Positions 47,435-58,500 of a stretch of DNA of 64,000 bases are shown here, piece after piece. The notes under the pieces are model-generated. The model saw only the letters and a program-made list of their open reading frames with translations, was not told the DNA's origin and searched no databases. The position numbers were made by a program, and so were the translations under genes. Every line of letters starts with the position of its first letter. The first letter of the stretch is position 1. The DNA is from Branchiostoma floridae (Eukaryota > Chordata > Leptocardii > Amphioxiformes > Branchiostomatidae), in contig NC_049981.1 in the NCBI RefSeq assembly GCF_000003815.2, positions 11,067,478 to 11,131,477 on the forward strand, written 5' to 3'.

Positions 47435-48564
47435 GTAAGTGTTAGTCCGTTCTTTAAGTCGTTTCGTCATTAGCCAAGCTCTCAACTTTAAAGACACACC
47501 CTCAAGACGAAAGTACCGAGATTCCCCAGTCAATATAAACGATGCTGGCACTATGTTTTGCGACCCATTCACATGATAAGTCCTGGTGCTTGGTCCATGA
47601 ATGTGCGATCATAAGAAGTTAGGCACTGTTGTAAGGGGTAATAGATAGGCTTTCCAATGACGTATAATACAACGGAATTAATGAAGGAACCACCGAGATA
47701 TGATCAGTCTAAGTTATGTTCTCAAACATTTGGAGCTAAGTTGATATAACGTTACAACTGCAACGTTAATGCTTAATTGATCCGAAGTGTACTTTGGTCT
47801 TGACTCACCCGCGCATTGTTCCCGGGCTAGTTACATGGTGATATGGCATGACCTACACACATTACTAGATGTAATAGGCCGTGTATAATTTTCCGCAGAC
47901 ATTTTTAAATCTATGTTCGCAAGTGAACTAATAAAATAACACAGGGTATACCTGGTGATTTAGAAATGTGTCCAATAGGAGGGATCATGAATAACTTCAA
48001 ATCGTGTAAAAAAAACGAATTGAGGGGGCGGTACAGTCTGAGGGGAGGGGTAGACAGAGAGAAAGAGAGAGACAGAGAGAGACTGGTCAATGCCAATGGC
48101 TAGGCATATAGCCATACTAGCTAGGGAATAGCTATGGAGATACCAAGGTCAATATTTTTCGAATTTTCGATACTGTCGCACAATTGAAATATTGGTTTGT
48201 GTGCGTTTTTTTTTCTTGTCACCTCCCCCACTCAAAGTTATAAAACGCTCGGATGTTGGTATCCACCGGTCAGCGACAAAGCATATGGACTTGCAATGTT
48301 AACGTTGCCTTTGAAAATCATTGACGGCAACTGGCACAATACAAGTATTATAACCAGTATTTTTTGTTTTGTTTCATTCAATTGTCAACAGTCTCATGTA
48401 GTCCATGGCAATGTCTTATTGTTGCAACTTTTGTGCAACTTTATAAATTGTGTGATAAACACTAGCTGACAATTGATGCAAATATTCAAATCGAAATGAT
48501 ATCATACATGATATTATACATCTTGTACATTAGAAAATCCCAAATGCACCAAAAAGCACCCATA

Positions 48565-48638
48565 GGAAAATAAAGAAAATGATATTTGCCATTGTTTTGG
48601 TAATAATTGTCGACAAATATCATTTTCTTTATTTTTCC
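48565..48638. repeat. inverted repeat (AT-rich hairpin)
   Basis: GGAAAATAAAGAAAATGATA on the left pairs with TATCATTTTCTTTATTTTTCC on the right around a 20-base centre. It is probably the core of a small foldback element. Confidence 0.7.
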
Positions 48639-49011
48639 ATATAGAGACCACCATTTTAAATGTCAACGACCGTTTATGTACGAGACGGACACGCGCAAAG
48701 CCCCCAGTGACCAATATACCAGCTGTAAACATATAACGTTACAAGGACCTCCGAGAATTGTCCGAGCAATACACACAACTGTTACAACAACACCGAGGGT
48801 AAATATTTGACAGCAGGTCACCAGAGGTCAAAACACTTATAATTGTCCAGTGACTAGACCAGCAACATGAAGCGCGATGATTGATAATGATACCAGTTCC
48901 TGGAACTTACAGCAGGTCACCAGAGCCAGAGGCCAAAACACTAATTAATTAGAACTGTCCAGAAACTGGCCATGGACCAGCAACATGAAGCGACGATTGA
49001 TATTTGAGTAT

Positions 49012-49560
49012 ATAGCCTTTATTGCACATTCATGCCCTATCGGGCTAAGTACAGGCATATAGATACAAAAGGTAGTAATACAGTACACATGGTTTCTAAG
49101 ACTAATCTAAAACATGGGTTCTAAAACTATTCTAATACGGCTTAGTAATGTTAAGAATTAGCTTGAGATGTGTCTGTATAATGTCGTTTGATCAAAACTC
49201 ATAAAATGAATTTTTCAACACTCGACAAGGATTAAAAGTGAGGGAACTTTCCTATAATTTGGCTAAAAAGAATATTTCTATCGTTACTACATACAAACTA
49301 CAGTCTAATAAAAGGTGGGATTCATCTTCGACCTTTAGGTTACAAAACCGACAGATTCTTTGCTCCAGATGTGTGCGGTTGTGCCTTCCTGGTTCAACAC
49401 GGTGTTAGTGGCAGCTGATTCATAGTTTTGATACCAGTTCCATTAATCAATTTCTTCATATCGCTGGTACAAGTATCAGATTCTTCAGGTTCATGGTTTA
49501 GTTCCTGTTGTGTTTTACTTTCTGACACGAATTGTTTTGACTTTATCCATCAGTGCTCCC
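49012..49560 (-). mobile_element. degenerate LINE 3' fragment, same family as 45544
   Basis: Read on the minus strand, the end GGGCATGAATGTGCAATAAA mirrors the tail of the LINE at 45544-46870. Upstream, an interrupted frame reads HLEQRICRFC followed by ESHLLLDC, the same Cys/His motif. Frameshifts and stops break it. The copy lies in opposite orientation to the other. Confidence 0.72.
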
Positions 49561-49599
49561 GTCGGACACATACTAAATAAGCATGTTTCTTGCGAGGCA

Positions 49600-52500
49600 A
49601 CATAAGGGCCACTGTCGACACCAATTTTTGACTCACATGATAAGCTATGTGACTAGTTTTACCTTTACTGGATTCAGAGGAATGAACTATGTTACACAAA
49701 GAACTTTGATCACAGAAATTGCACAGAAAACAATCTTTGCACACTAACACTCGTAAACATTCCATGAAACAAACAACAAAACTCCAGATACAACGTTTAC
49801 TTCCCAAAACATTGACTATTTCACTCCATTAAGCTTATTTCTGACTAGCGGAATTTTCCACCGTTTGAAACTAAGCGACATGGAGGTCGTTGACCCTATC
49901 CAAACGCTCTTATCTGTTTGTTATCGGAAGACTTCAGTCAACAGATCTTCTCCAATCAGAGCCATTGATGCAACAATACACTTGTTGCCCGCATACCAGT
50001 CATGTGCCCAGGAATCCATATCAGGTGACTTATTTACCACTTCTCACGAGTTCGTCCAATCAGAGGCCTTCATACCGAACACGCCTCCACTGTTACCCAA
50101 TATAGGCCAGGTGAACGAGATGAACGATACGGCAAATGAGCTCGTCATAGCCTTGGCCCATAGTTGTAGTAAACAACACCTTGTTTCCCTACGTCTGTTT
50201 TGTTTTTCCCAGGACAATCTACCGTACGCGTTACAGGTATGGTCGTGCGTATTTTCCATAGAATGCCGTTACATTGCCAGAATAACGTTGCCCAATTCAA
50301 ACCTTTAGTTGAAAAAGTTTATCTTCCTGTGTGTTAATATTCAACTAGCTAGTCTCGCTGTTACGTGACTAGATTTTGGTCCATTCCGACAAACTAGATT
50401 TTATATTCTCTAGAAACCCTGTGTTGAACCGACGAGACTTAGAACCCTAGTAGCTGATAACAACTTAAACTTGACCTTTGATACCTGTAATATAGCGTCA
50501 TGGAAATTTTAGATCTTGTGGGTACGATTTTATGGCCTACTCTTTTGTAGATGGGCGGTTCCACAGTTACGTGTACTGTATCAAAATGTATGCGTCTGTG
50601 CAGTAGTACCTTATTGTCTTGTAAATCTTAATTCAGTGTTGATTTTTTTGTTTTTCTGTTAAGTTCCGCACGTTCATGCCTGTTCAGTTAATCAGTTCAA
50701 AATCTGTAACGTTATGAACACACCATATTTGCCAGCATGCGGCGCTGCAGCAGCTGGTTATATTCCACTAAACGACCTGTCAAACTAGGAAGGTCCCTTT
50801 TTAATTTAACCACCTTGGTCACATCTAACATTTGTACATCTCGCTGTAAGCATTGTCGATAGATTTCTAATGAGGATGCCCTAAGTAAATTACTTGATGG
50901 CAACGAGTTCAGCTCTACGAAAGATTTTGAACACGTCAATCCAATCTTATGTATAACTCTGGAGATTGAAGATATAGTTGTTTCTTTTCTGAGCTCGTGT
51001 TAGGTACGTACTGATAGTGAACGTTGACTAGTTTACCAGTCATTTCGTACGTAACGCATAGCCTGGATATTTTCATTCTGTTGGAGTTACTATAGGGAAG
51101 GGTTGTTCAGGTCAAGGAGGTTGAAAAGAGGGACCTCCTTGATCTGGTTAAAACCAGTGGGGATGGTCCGGTTATTTGCGCCATCAATTGAAAACAAGCA
51201 TAGCACAGAAAGTGGGCCAGGCCATTGTGCTTGTGACGCAGCGAGTGAGCAATGCTCGGAAGCAATGACTGATCGGTTACCAAAAAAATGGGCCACTGAA
51301 AATGTCAATACAAAACAAAACAATAGCAAGCCGTTTTTGTCAAATTATACCGTTTATATGAACATAATGGCACAAGCCGCTGTATATATGGTGTTATATG
51401 TAACTTATGAGTCTAGGTTGGTGTGTATAACGACCTTTGGGGTAGCCATAAGTACCTGTTTATGAGTAGTCGGAACACTGATAGATGTGCAAGCTGGGTT
51501 TGTAAACATCACCTGAATTGGACGGCGGCCAAATGTCACGTACCATTTGACACCTGCACTGTAAATAGACCACTCCTGGCTGTCCATCACAATTAGCATT
51601 TGAACCAATGGTAGCGTTGCAATTAGCATGTTGGCCAATGAGAGTGGCTGCTGGATGTAACGGTCAAATGTTACATTTTCGTGATTTTATTTTGCATTTC
51701 TACGTTTTGAAGGAGATTGTTGAGGCTGCAGATATGGGTCTTTTAGTCGGGGAAGTGGAATGCAGCGAACAAAAGAAGGTCAATGTGTTTTTGCTGGAAG
51801 GAAAAGTTGCATACGCGCCCTCTTGCAACTTTCTGTCATATCGCAATTCTTTGTTTATTCTTTTTATTCCAACCTGCAGTTAAGAACAAAGTCTTGCACC
51901 TTTAGAACAACCATTGCAGCCCTTTTCTTGGCAACCCTTCTGTTTGCCACTGTTAGCTTCAGGGCTTTAGATAACGTAGTAACCTTACATCCCAGTACCT
52001 GTAGGGCGGTGTGCCAGTGACATCGCTACGACCCAACATTTTACAGATTTCTCAATGAAAACGATTATTTTACCTTAAGATTTTCCAAGTAACTTCGAGT
52101 ATGATCTTGATTTGCATAAAAAGCATGTGCGTTTCCCCACGTCTGTTACCGGGTGTTTTGCGTCAAGTCAAGTGAAGAGACAGGTTAGACAGCATTTACA
52201 GGCAGGGTGTGGCACGGACAGGTCAGTGCTGCGAACTTGAAGATCTCTAACGTTGTCAACAATTTTGCCTCACAGGTGGGAATATATTTACTTTACAGAT
52301 TGTAGGCAATGACAGGGTAAAAAGCTTCATAGTGTGCAAGTTATAGCGGTATAGCACACACATACGCAGCTATCATTTTAGAAAGCTATCATGTACTGAT
52401 GTCTCCTAAACTTATTATATGTAAAACGACGAAAACCTTACCCTGAGGGAATTATTCTGGTTTTCAACAGGGCGATGCGCTGGAATGTTTACTAAAATCT

Positions 52501-52800
52501 TGTTCTCGGTGTATTGTTTTTTTTTTTTGGGGGGGGGGGGGGATACATGTAACGTCATATTTGTCAAGGTGATGTGTACAAATTGGTTGGTTCGCCATTT
52601 TTAACGTTGGCTAGGTTCTCTTGTGCCGGGGAGGGAGTTTGCCGAGGAAGGGAGTTTGCTGGGAGTTTGCTGTGAATGGGAGTTCGCCGTGGTAGCGAGT
52701 CTTTGCACCGCCCTGAAAAAAAAAACAGCCCCGTTACGAAGACTGCAACGGAGGCTAGCAATTTGTGCAGTCCAGTGAGATATCCGCTTTAGTCACAGTT
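49600..52800. other. no supported gene
   Basis: Several frames of 60-147 codons overlap on both strands here (the longest at 49865-50308). None has a recognised motif, repeated splice support or a family resemblance. A poly-T/poly-G tract lies at about 52517-52542. Confidence 0.4.
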
Positions 52801-52811
52801 GCATTAATCTA

Positions 52812-52949
52812 ACCGGACAGGAGAGACAATACGCCATGATCTGATTTATTGCCTGGAACTAATAACCAGTTCAACCAACCCTATAGATCAGAACCTCTAG
52901 AAGACAGAATTGGCCTTTGTGTCTTCAAACAAGAAAGATCACGGTAAAG
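52812..52949 (+). repeat. duplicated segment, copy 1; possible exon end
   Basis: The blocks CTGATTTATTGCCTGGAAC, CCAGTTCAACCAACCC and CTAGAAGAC recur in order at 54348-54480. This copy ends in a strong donor (TAAAG then GTGAGT at 52950). It lies upstream of GDA on the same strand, so it may be an alternative 5' exon, or a diverged repeat. Confidence 0.5.
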
Positions 52950-53789
52950 GTGAGTCGACGTCTCCTACCTTTTAGTGTTTATGAAGACAGCTTGTCTGTA
53001 AAACTATAACTCTGTATGTAAAAAGTTCAAAATGGCGGCCATGCATGACGGAGGCTACTTCGGTGTTCTTTTTATAAGTTCAAGGCCCAAACAAGGGGGA
53101 GGTGAGCAGAAGAAAGAACCCAAATTTTCAGGTGAGGCGGTCTCACGGTGCGCGACACCCGAGAACATTAACCATCGCAAAATTTCTCCTCTTACACTTA
53201 TAGTATACGCCAAAAATGTTGAATCATTTGCCAAAAGAATAGTTTTCCGAAGGATCTTCAACAGAACCTTGGCTTTGCTTAAAGGAGCCCTCTTGTAGTT
53301 GTCTGTCAAATTGCAGTTCTTTGTTTATGTCTAGTTCTAACCTATAGCTTAAAGGACATCTAAAGCATCAAACTCCAAATCTCCAAGTAGAGGTGAAGGG
53401 AGAGGAAACGTGGATCAGTAGGCTACAAGACGTATAAAAAACGGAACTAAAAAGAACTTACATCCGCACCCTACATCTGTTTGAAAATTAGCCCCCAAAG
53501 CCACATGGGAGGAGCGTACTAGAATACTAAGTACTAATTACTTTGACATTTTAGATTCTCAAGCGATTAGATCAGAGAAATGTTACAATGTCTCCGCAGA
53601 CAATGCAGCTGTAGTGTTAAGGCGGTTTTATAGTGTTTTAAGTTTTCGGTTAAAGAATTCTGCAATACATATTATCATCATTATAGTAACACTTTGGAAA
53701 CGCATATTTGTGGTGAAGAGATCACAGTGCAAAGCTCGAAAAATAAAACCACGGCAAACGCTACAAGAGTTACAGTATGCCATGGTGTA

Positions 53790-53875
53790 ACACCTCAGTG
53801 GTGTCATGTGACGTAATGGTGGGATGTTTGGCCTAGAACCTAGAGGCCCTTGGGTTCGAATCCCCTGACACCCTC
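53790..53875 (+). repeat. tRNA-like sequence, probably SINE remnant
   Basis: A good B box (GGGTTCGAATCCCC) ends a stretch flanked by GGTGTCA and TGACACC, which could pair as an acceptor stem. The T and D stems do not pair properly and the middle loop is too long, so it is not a functional tRNA gene. Confidence 0.4.
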
Positions 53876-54347
53876 CAACGTTGTGCCGTATAGAAAGGCT
53901 AGACACTTTTTTATCACATTTTTTTCACTTCACTCACTGACATGTGAAAATGAATATAGCTTCAGTTGGCGCCGTCCCCTGTTAAATGGAGATCGGGTGT
54001 TAGAGGAGAGCCACACTTCTAAAAGAACCCACCACAGTTATCGAAAAAAAGTTGGGGTCCTCCCTGGCACGAGAGTATCAGATAAATCTGTCCGGATATG
54101 CAGCGTGTACTCTGTAGTACCAACCTCATGTGTTACGCCATGAGTCAGTTTACCGAAAAACCCATTTTCTGTCAATTCCGTGCAAATCGGGTTTACCAGG
54201 TATACAGCACAAACAAACAAATAAACAAACTCTCCATAGTTCTTCACAGTTCAAATCAATGTTAGTTAAACATTGAGCGGAGTAATTTGACCTCACAACC
54301 CTACGTTTTGACACACGGTCGACACGCGTTTATCACAGCACGTTAAC

Positions 54348-54480
54348 TGAGGACACGAGAGATAATAGCCCCTGATTTAATTTATTACCTAGAAGTAATG
54401 ACAACCAGTCCAACCAACCCACTTTTACTAGAAGACTAGCTCTAGACGGACATCCTTGAAGGAAAACAAGCCTACCTTTA
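54348..54480 (+). repeat. duplicated segment, copy 2
   Basis: It shows the same ordered blocks as 52812-52949 (CTGATTTAATTTATTACCT, CCAGTCCAACCAACCC, CTAGAAGAC), about 1.5 kb further on, in the same orientation. The strong splice donor of copy 1 is not conserved at the equivalent point. Confidence 0.55.
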
Positions 54481-55039
54481 AAGAAACTTGACGCCAAACC
54501 ATCGTCGAGGTTAGTCTTAAATTCATAACTTATTAGCATCAGGCTTGTTTGACTATGCGTTTTTTAGGTGGGACTATCTAAAGTCTGGAAATCTCTCGTC
54601 TCCTCATTTAGATATTAATTCATAGTTGTTGTTTTCTGTCTTAAAATCGGGGGAACCACAGATGTTATTCAGTCACTGACGAAATTTAGTGGACGCTACC
54701 AGAAACGTCTGAACGTTTTCTAAATTTTCCCAGTTGCTTGAGTAAAGTGTTAGTGTTACCTTGTGTAACGCACATATTCAAGGCAGTTTGAGAATAAATT
54801 TAGATGTTAACAACAAATTTTGTAAACGTGTTTCAGAAAATCGGCTGGGGTGTTGGTTCAAACTCAAAATGGCCACCACTATAACACCTTTGTATCATTA
54901 CTATCAATCTTTAAGAGTAGGTTAAACATAGCAGGTATTTGCCATACATGGGGAGTGTTAATTGGCCGAGATGATAAATTGATTAAGCACGAAGATGAAT
55001 GAAATTCGCCCCAAAGCGAATCAATTGTCAAAATTGATT

Positions 55040-55330
55040 GATTTGCCGGATCAAAGACCTCGAGTGGTTAAGCTAGCGCTCTCGCGATAGAAAGGTCACA
55101 TGTTTCATTCTTGGCATTCCTAGCTAAACATTTTGTCCTTGGAAAGACATGACTCTACACCCCAACCAGGTGTAAAGATGGACTTCAGAAAGAAGGTAAA
55201 GGTCGATGGAAGGAGAGAAATCGGGCTCTGTCTTCCAATACTGTCCCAGACCCACTGCCCTTACTTTTTGGCCTCACAAAGGCCACGGAACCTTTTCCTC
55301 TCACTGATGTAGATATTACCATACGTTTTC
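55040..55330 (+). repeat. tRNA-derived SINE, degenerate
   Basis: A tRNA-like head (GAGTGGTTAAGCTAGCGCTC, resembling the A-box region of Leu/Ser tRNAs, then a worn B box near TGTTTCATTCTTGGC) is followed by a body with CCCAACCAGGTGTAAA. The head-then-body layout indicates a SINE. Confidence 0.5.
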
Positions 55331-55542
55331 CATGCTTGGCTGCAAATACATCACACAAAAAGGTATCCGGGGTTTCTTACCTTTTGAGAAAACTTTAGGC
55401 ACTTTTGTTCTAAAGCTGCGATACCATTTGTTTCATGGCGAACTTTGTTAAGAGAATGACTGACATTCCTTGTCTGTTTGCAGTCATCCGGCACCACAAT
55501 CTGCTGAATTTCACCTTGAGTTTTTCATCTGTAAGTGACATC

Positions 55543-58500
55543 ATGGAGCAGTTCAATAGTGAGTACGAATGCCCACAAGTCCGTTTTCTAAGCTCCCATC
55601 GCGAAGAAGGTGTGTGTTTGTGCGTATGTGTGTGTGTGTCCGCAGCTGTAACTCGATGGATTTCTTCTTTTTTGCATTTTTTTTTGTCATTTGGGTCCAG
55701 AGGAAAACAGGCGATTTTGCAAACCATAGTAGTATTATTAAGTTTAGGAAAATTAGTTGTCGACACCCCCATATTGTTTAAACAATTTTTGTTCAGAATA
55801 TCATCTTGACATTTATTGCAGGTCGAAACGGGTACGGTCCCATCTATGAACCGGAGGGTGTGAAGGTGTATTGTGGAACACTGGTGCACGCTACCAAGGA
55901 TAAACCAATGGAGATCCTCCGGAACGGGGTCATCGGGGTGGACACATCTGGAAAGGTAGGATACATTTCACAATCATCGCACGACAGGTTAGGACAGAAT
56001 ATTTAGATCATTCTTGGCTCACTCGTGAGTCTGTTATCGCTTTATTGTACTAAATTCTATGTGATACTAGCGTTGAGATAACGTTCGATACGGGTGTTCC
56101 GGACCGGGTGATAACTTGGGTTATTACACGGGGTTCTATGCCTCATTACCCTCACGTTGGGTACATACTGGCTGCAAAATACACCCGATATTATCATTAT
56201 TATTATTATAATATACGCTTTATTTTTTTCACAAACTCGCTATGTGTCCATTTACAGTACTTCATACATTTCTTGTTACGTGTACGAACACAGTCGAAAT
56301 NNNNNNNNNNNNNNNNNNNNNNNNNNNNNNNNNNNNNNNNNNNNNNNNNNNNNNNNNNNNNNNNNNNNNNNNNNNNNNNNNNNNNNNNNNNNNNNNNNNN
56401 CTTCATGCCTTTCTTGTGGCTCGCATAAGTTCTGCACGCCCTCCCGAATTTCGGCAGTGTTTGTGCGAGTAACAAGAAATGTATGAAGTACTGTAAATGG
56501 ACACATAGCGAGTTTGTGAAAAAAATAAAGCGTATATTATAATAATAATAATGATAATATCGGGTGTATTTTGCAGCCAGTATGTACCCAAAGTGTTTAT
56601 CACACGGGTTTCCTTGTGATAATTCGAACGCACTTCGCGTGCGCCAAAGTGTGCCGCTGTCGAAAATTCGAACAGTGGACGCCAAAGGACACCAAAGTTT
56701 CTTGACTTCTGGCGCATTTCGCATTGAAAGGTGTGTGTTTTTCGGGTGGGTATGAACTGAAATACTATACGATGTACTCGTACTCCGTATCACCCTCGGT
56801 CCAAGCCCTCTCTCGGACCGAATCGCTCTCACGCGGTCAGGCTGGCACGTCGTGTGAAGGGAATACACCGTATTGTATACCATATGAATGCCGATATTAC
56901 AATTTCTTCCAGATTCTATTTGTGAAAGACGGCGACTCCATTGAGAGCCTGTCTGCCGAGATAGGCTTCAGACCTGAAGTGCGCAACTGAAGGGCAGGCA
57001 AGTGTACTTAATGCCATGACCATTTCAAGTATCATCCTGCTTGCTCAGACAAAATAGAGAAAGGTTAGACTATCCAAAAAAAAAAAAAGATTAGGATCCA
57101 CGAATTTTCTACTAGTCGTCTGGCCTACTTCAAGGTGAATGGGCCATGGGGAGTCTATTGCTCAGAACACGTTGTTTTTCAGTAATTTGGTCCAGTTTCC
57201 TGACGCGCACCGATCTTCAGGGCGTGTGACGTCAGGAGTGGATCAAAGGTGGGATGAAGTCTATACCTACCGCCGTCTTGGTAACACTTTTGTCTATTAC
57301 AGTCAGTTCATCATCCCAGGGTTCATCGACACGCACATCCACGCCCCCCAGTACCCCAACACGGGAACCAAAGTGGACCTCCCCCTGCTGGAGTGGCTGA
57401 ACGCCTACACATTCCCGCTGGAGGTCAAGTACAGCGATCTGAAGTTCGCCCGGGACGTCTACCAGAAAGTCGTGGTAAGACCCTGATTTACCTCAGAAAA
57501 TCTTGTTCATAACACTCATCGAGTTGAAAGCTAGGTGGAGAAACTTTTGTATTAGTTGGATAGATATCTGTCACGCTGCATAGGGCTGTCCTTGGTACTG
57601 AACTCCTCTGCATGCCCTTGGTCCCGCCGTGCCCCAAAATAGCCCGATTGCTGTCGGGTGTCCCACTGGGCCACGTAGGGATCAGGCCCGAAAGCGACAA
57701 AACAGCCCATAAACGACCCGGTGGGGCCCCTCTTTTAATTGTAACCGTAGCATCACGGAAAGGGCATGTTGACTTATTCTAGAGAGTTGTAACCGTAGAA
57801 ATTGTGCTTCAAAGTTTGTTCTCTCTCCTCGCAGCACAAAACGCTGTCAAATGGCACCACCACTGCCAGTTATTTTGCAACCATCCACAAGGGGGCATCG
57901 ATGGCTCTGTGCGACGCTGCAGGTAAGGAATTGTTTCATGTTTTAACGTTATCAAAAACATCAAGCATTCAAAGCAAATTCTAACATTGTTTTGAGTGGA
58001 CGCTAGTAAATAATACAGGTCATTGTTGAAAAACCAAAGCATCTAATAGTACCTGATAACGCTGTAGTAGTCCTCCTGCAAATTTTTGGAATCAAGGAAT
58101 AATGGCTGTTTTTACTTCCCAACGCCAGGAGGCGCTGCAGTGAGAATAATGCAGGTACAAACGTGACTAACAGTGTATCCCCCCCATCACGGTTCTTTAG
58201 TGAAGTACTAGCAAATTGTCTGATCCATACAGCCTCCTTACAAAGAACTACATCCTCTTTATATATCTATACCATCCTAATGAAACCATTTAAGCACTTA
58301 ACGTTATCGTTTCAAGTTTCGTGATATTTCAAAAGTTTGTCATAGCTGGAAAACACAATCGGACAGACATATTTAGCTGTAGCATTTCAAAGCCTCTGCC
58401 CAGAAAGAAAATGGTCAACCCAATAGAAGGATGTCGAGTCAGATATCGATTGGATATCATGCACAAGGCAATCCTGTATTTGCCGGTAATCTATTTGTCC

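Noticed and set aside
49865-50308. 147-codon plus-strand frame
   Set aside because: Composition is not protein-like, overlapped by frames on both strands, and no domain or splice signal supports it.
53797-53870. Possible functional tRNA gene
   Set aside because: The acceptor ends can pair and the B box is good, but T and D stems fail and the anticodon loop is too long; better read as a SINE or tRNA pseudogene.
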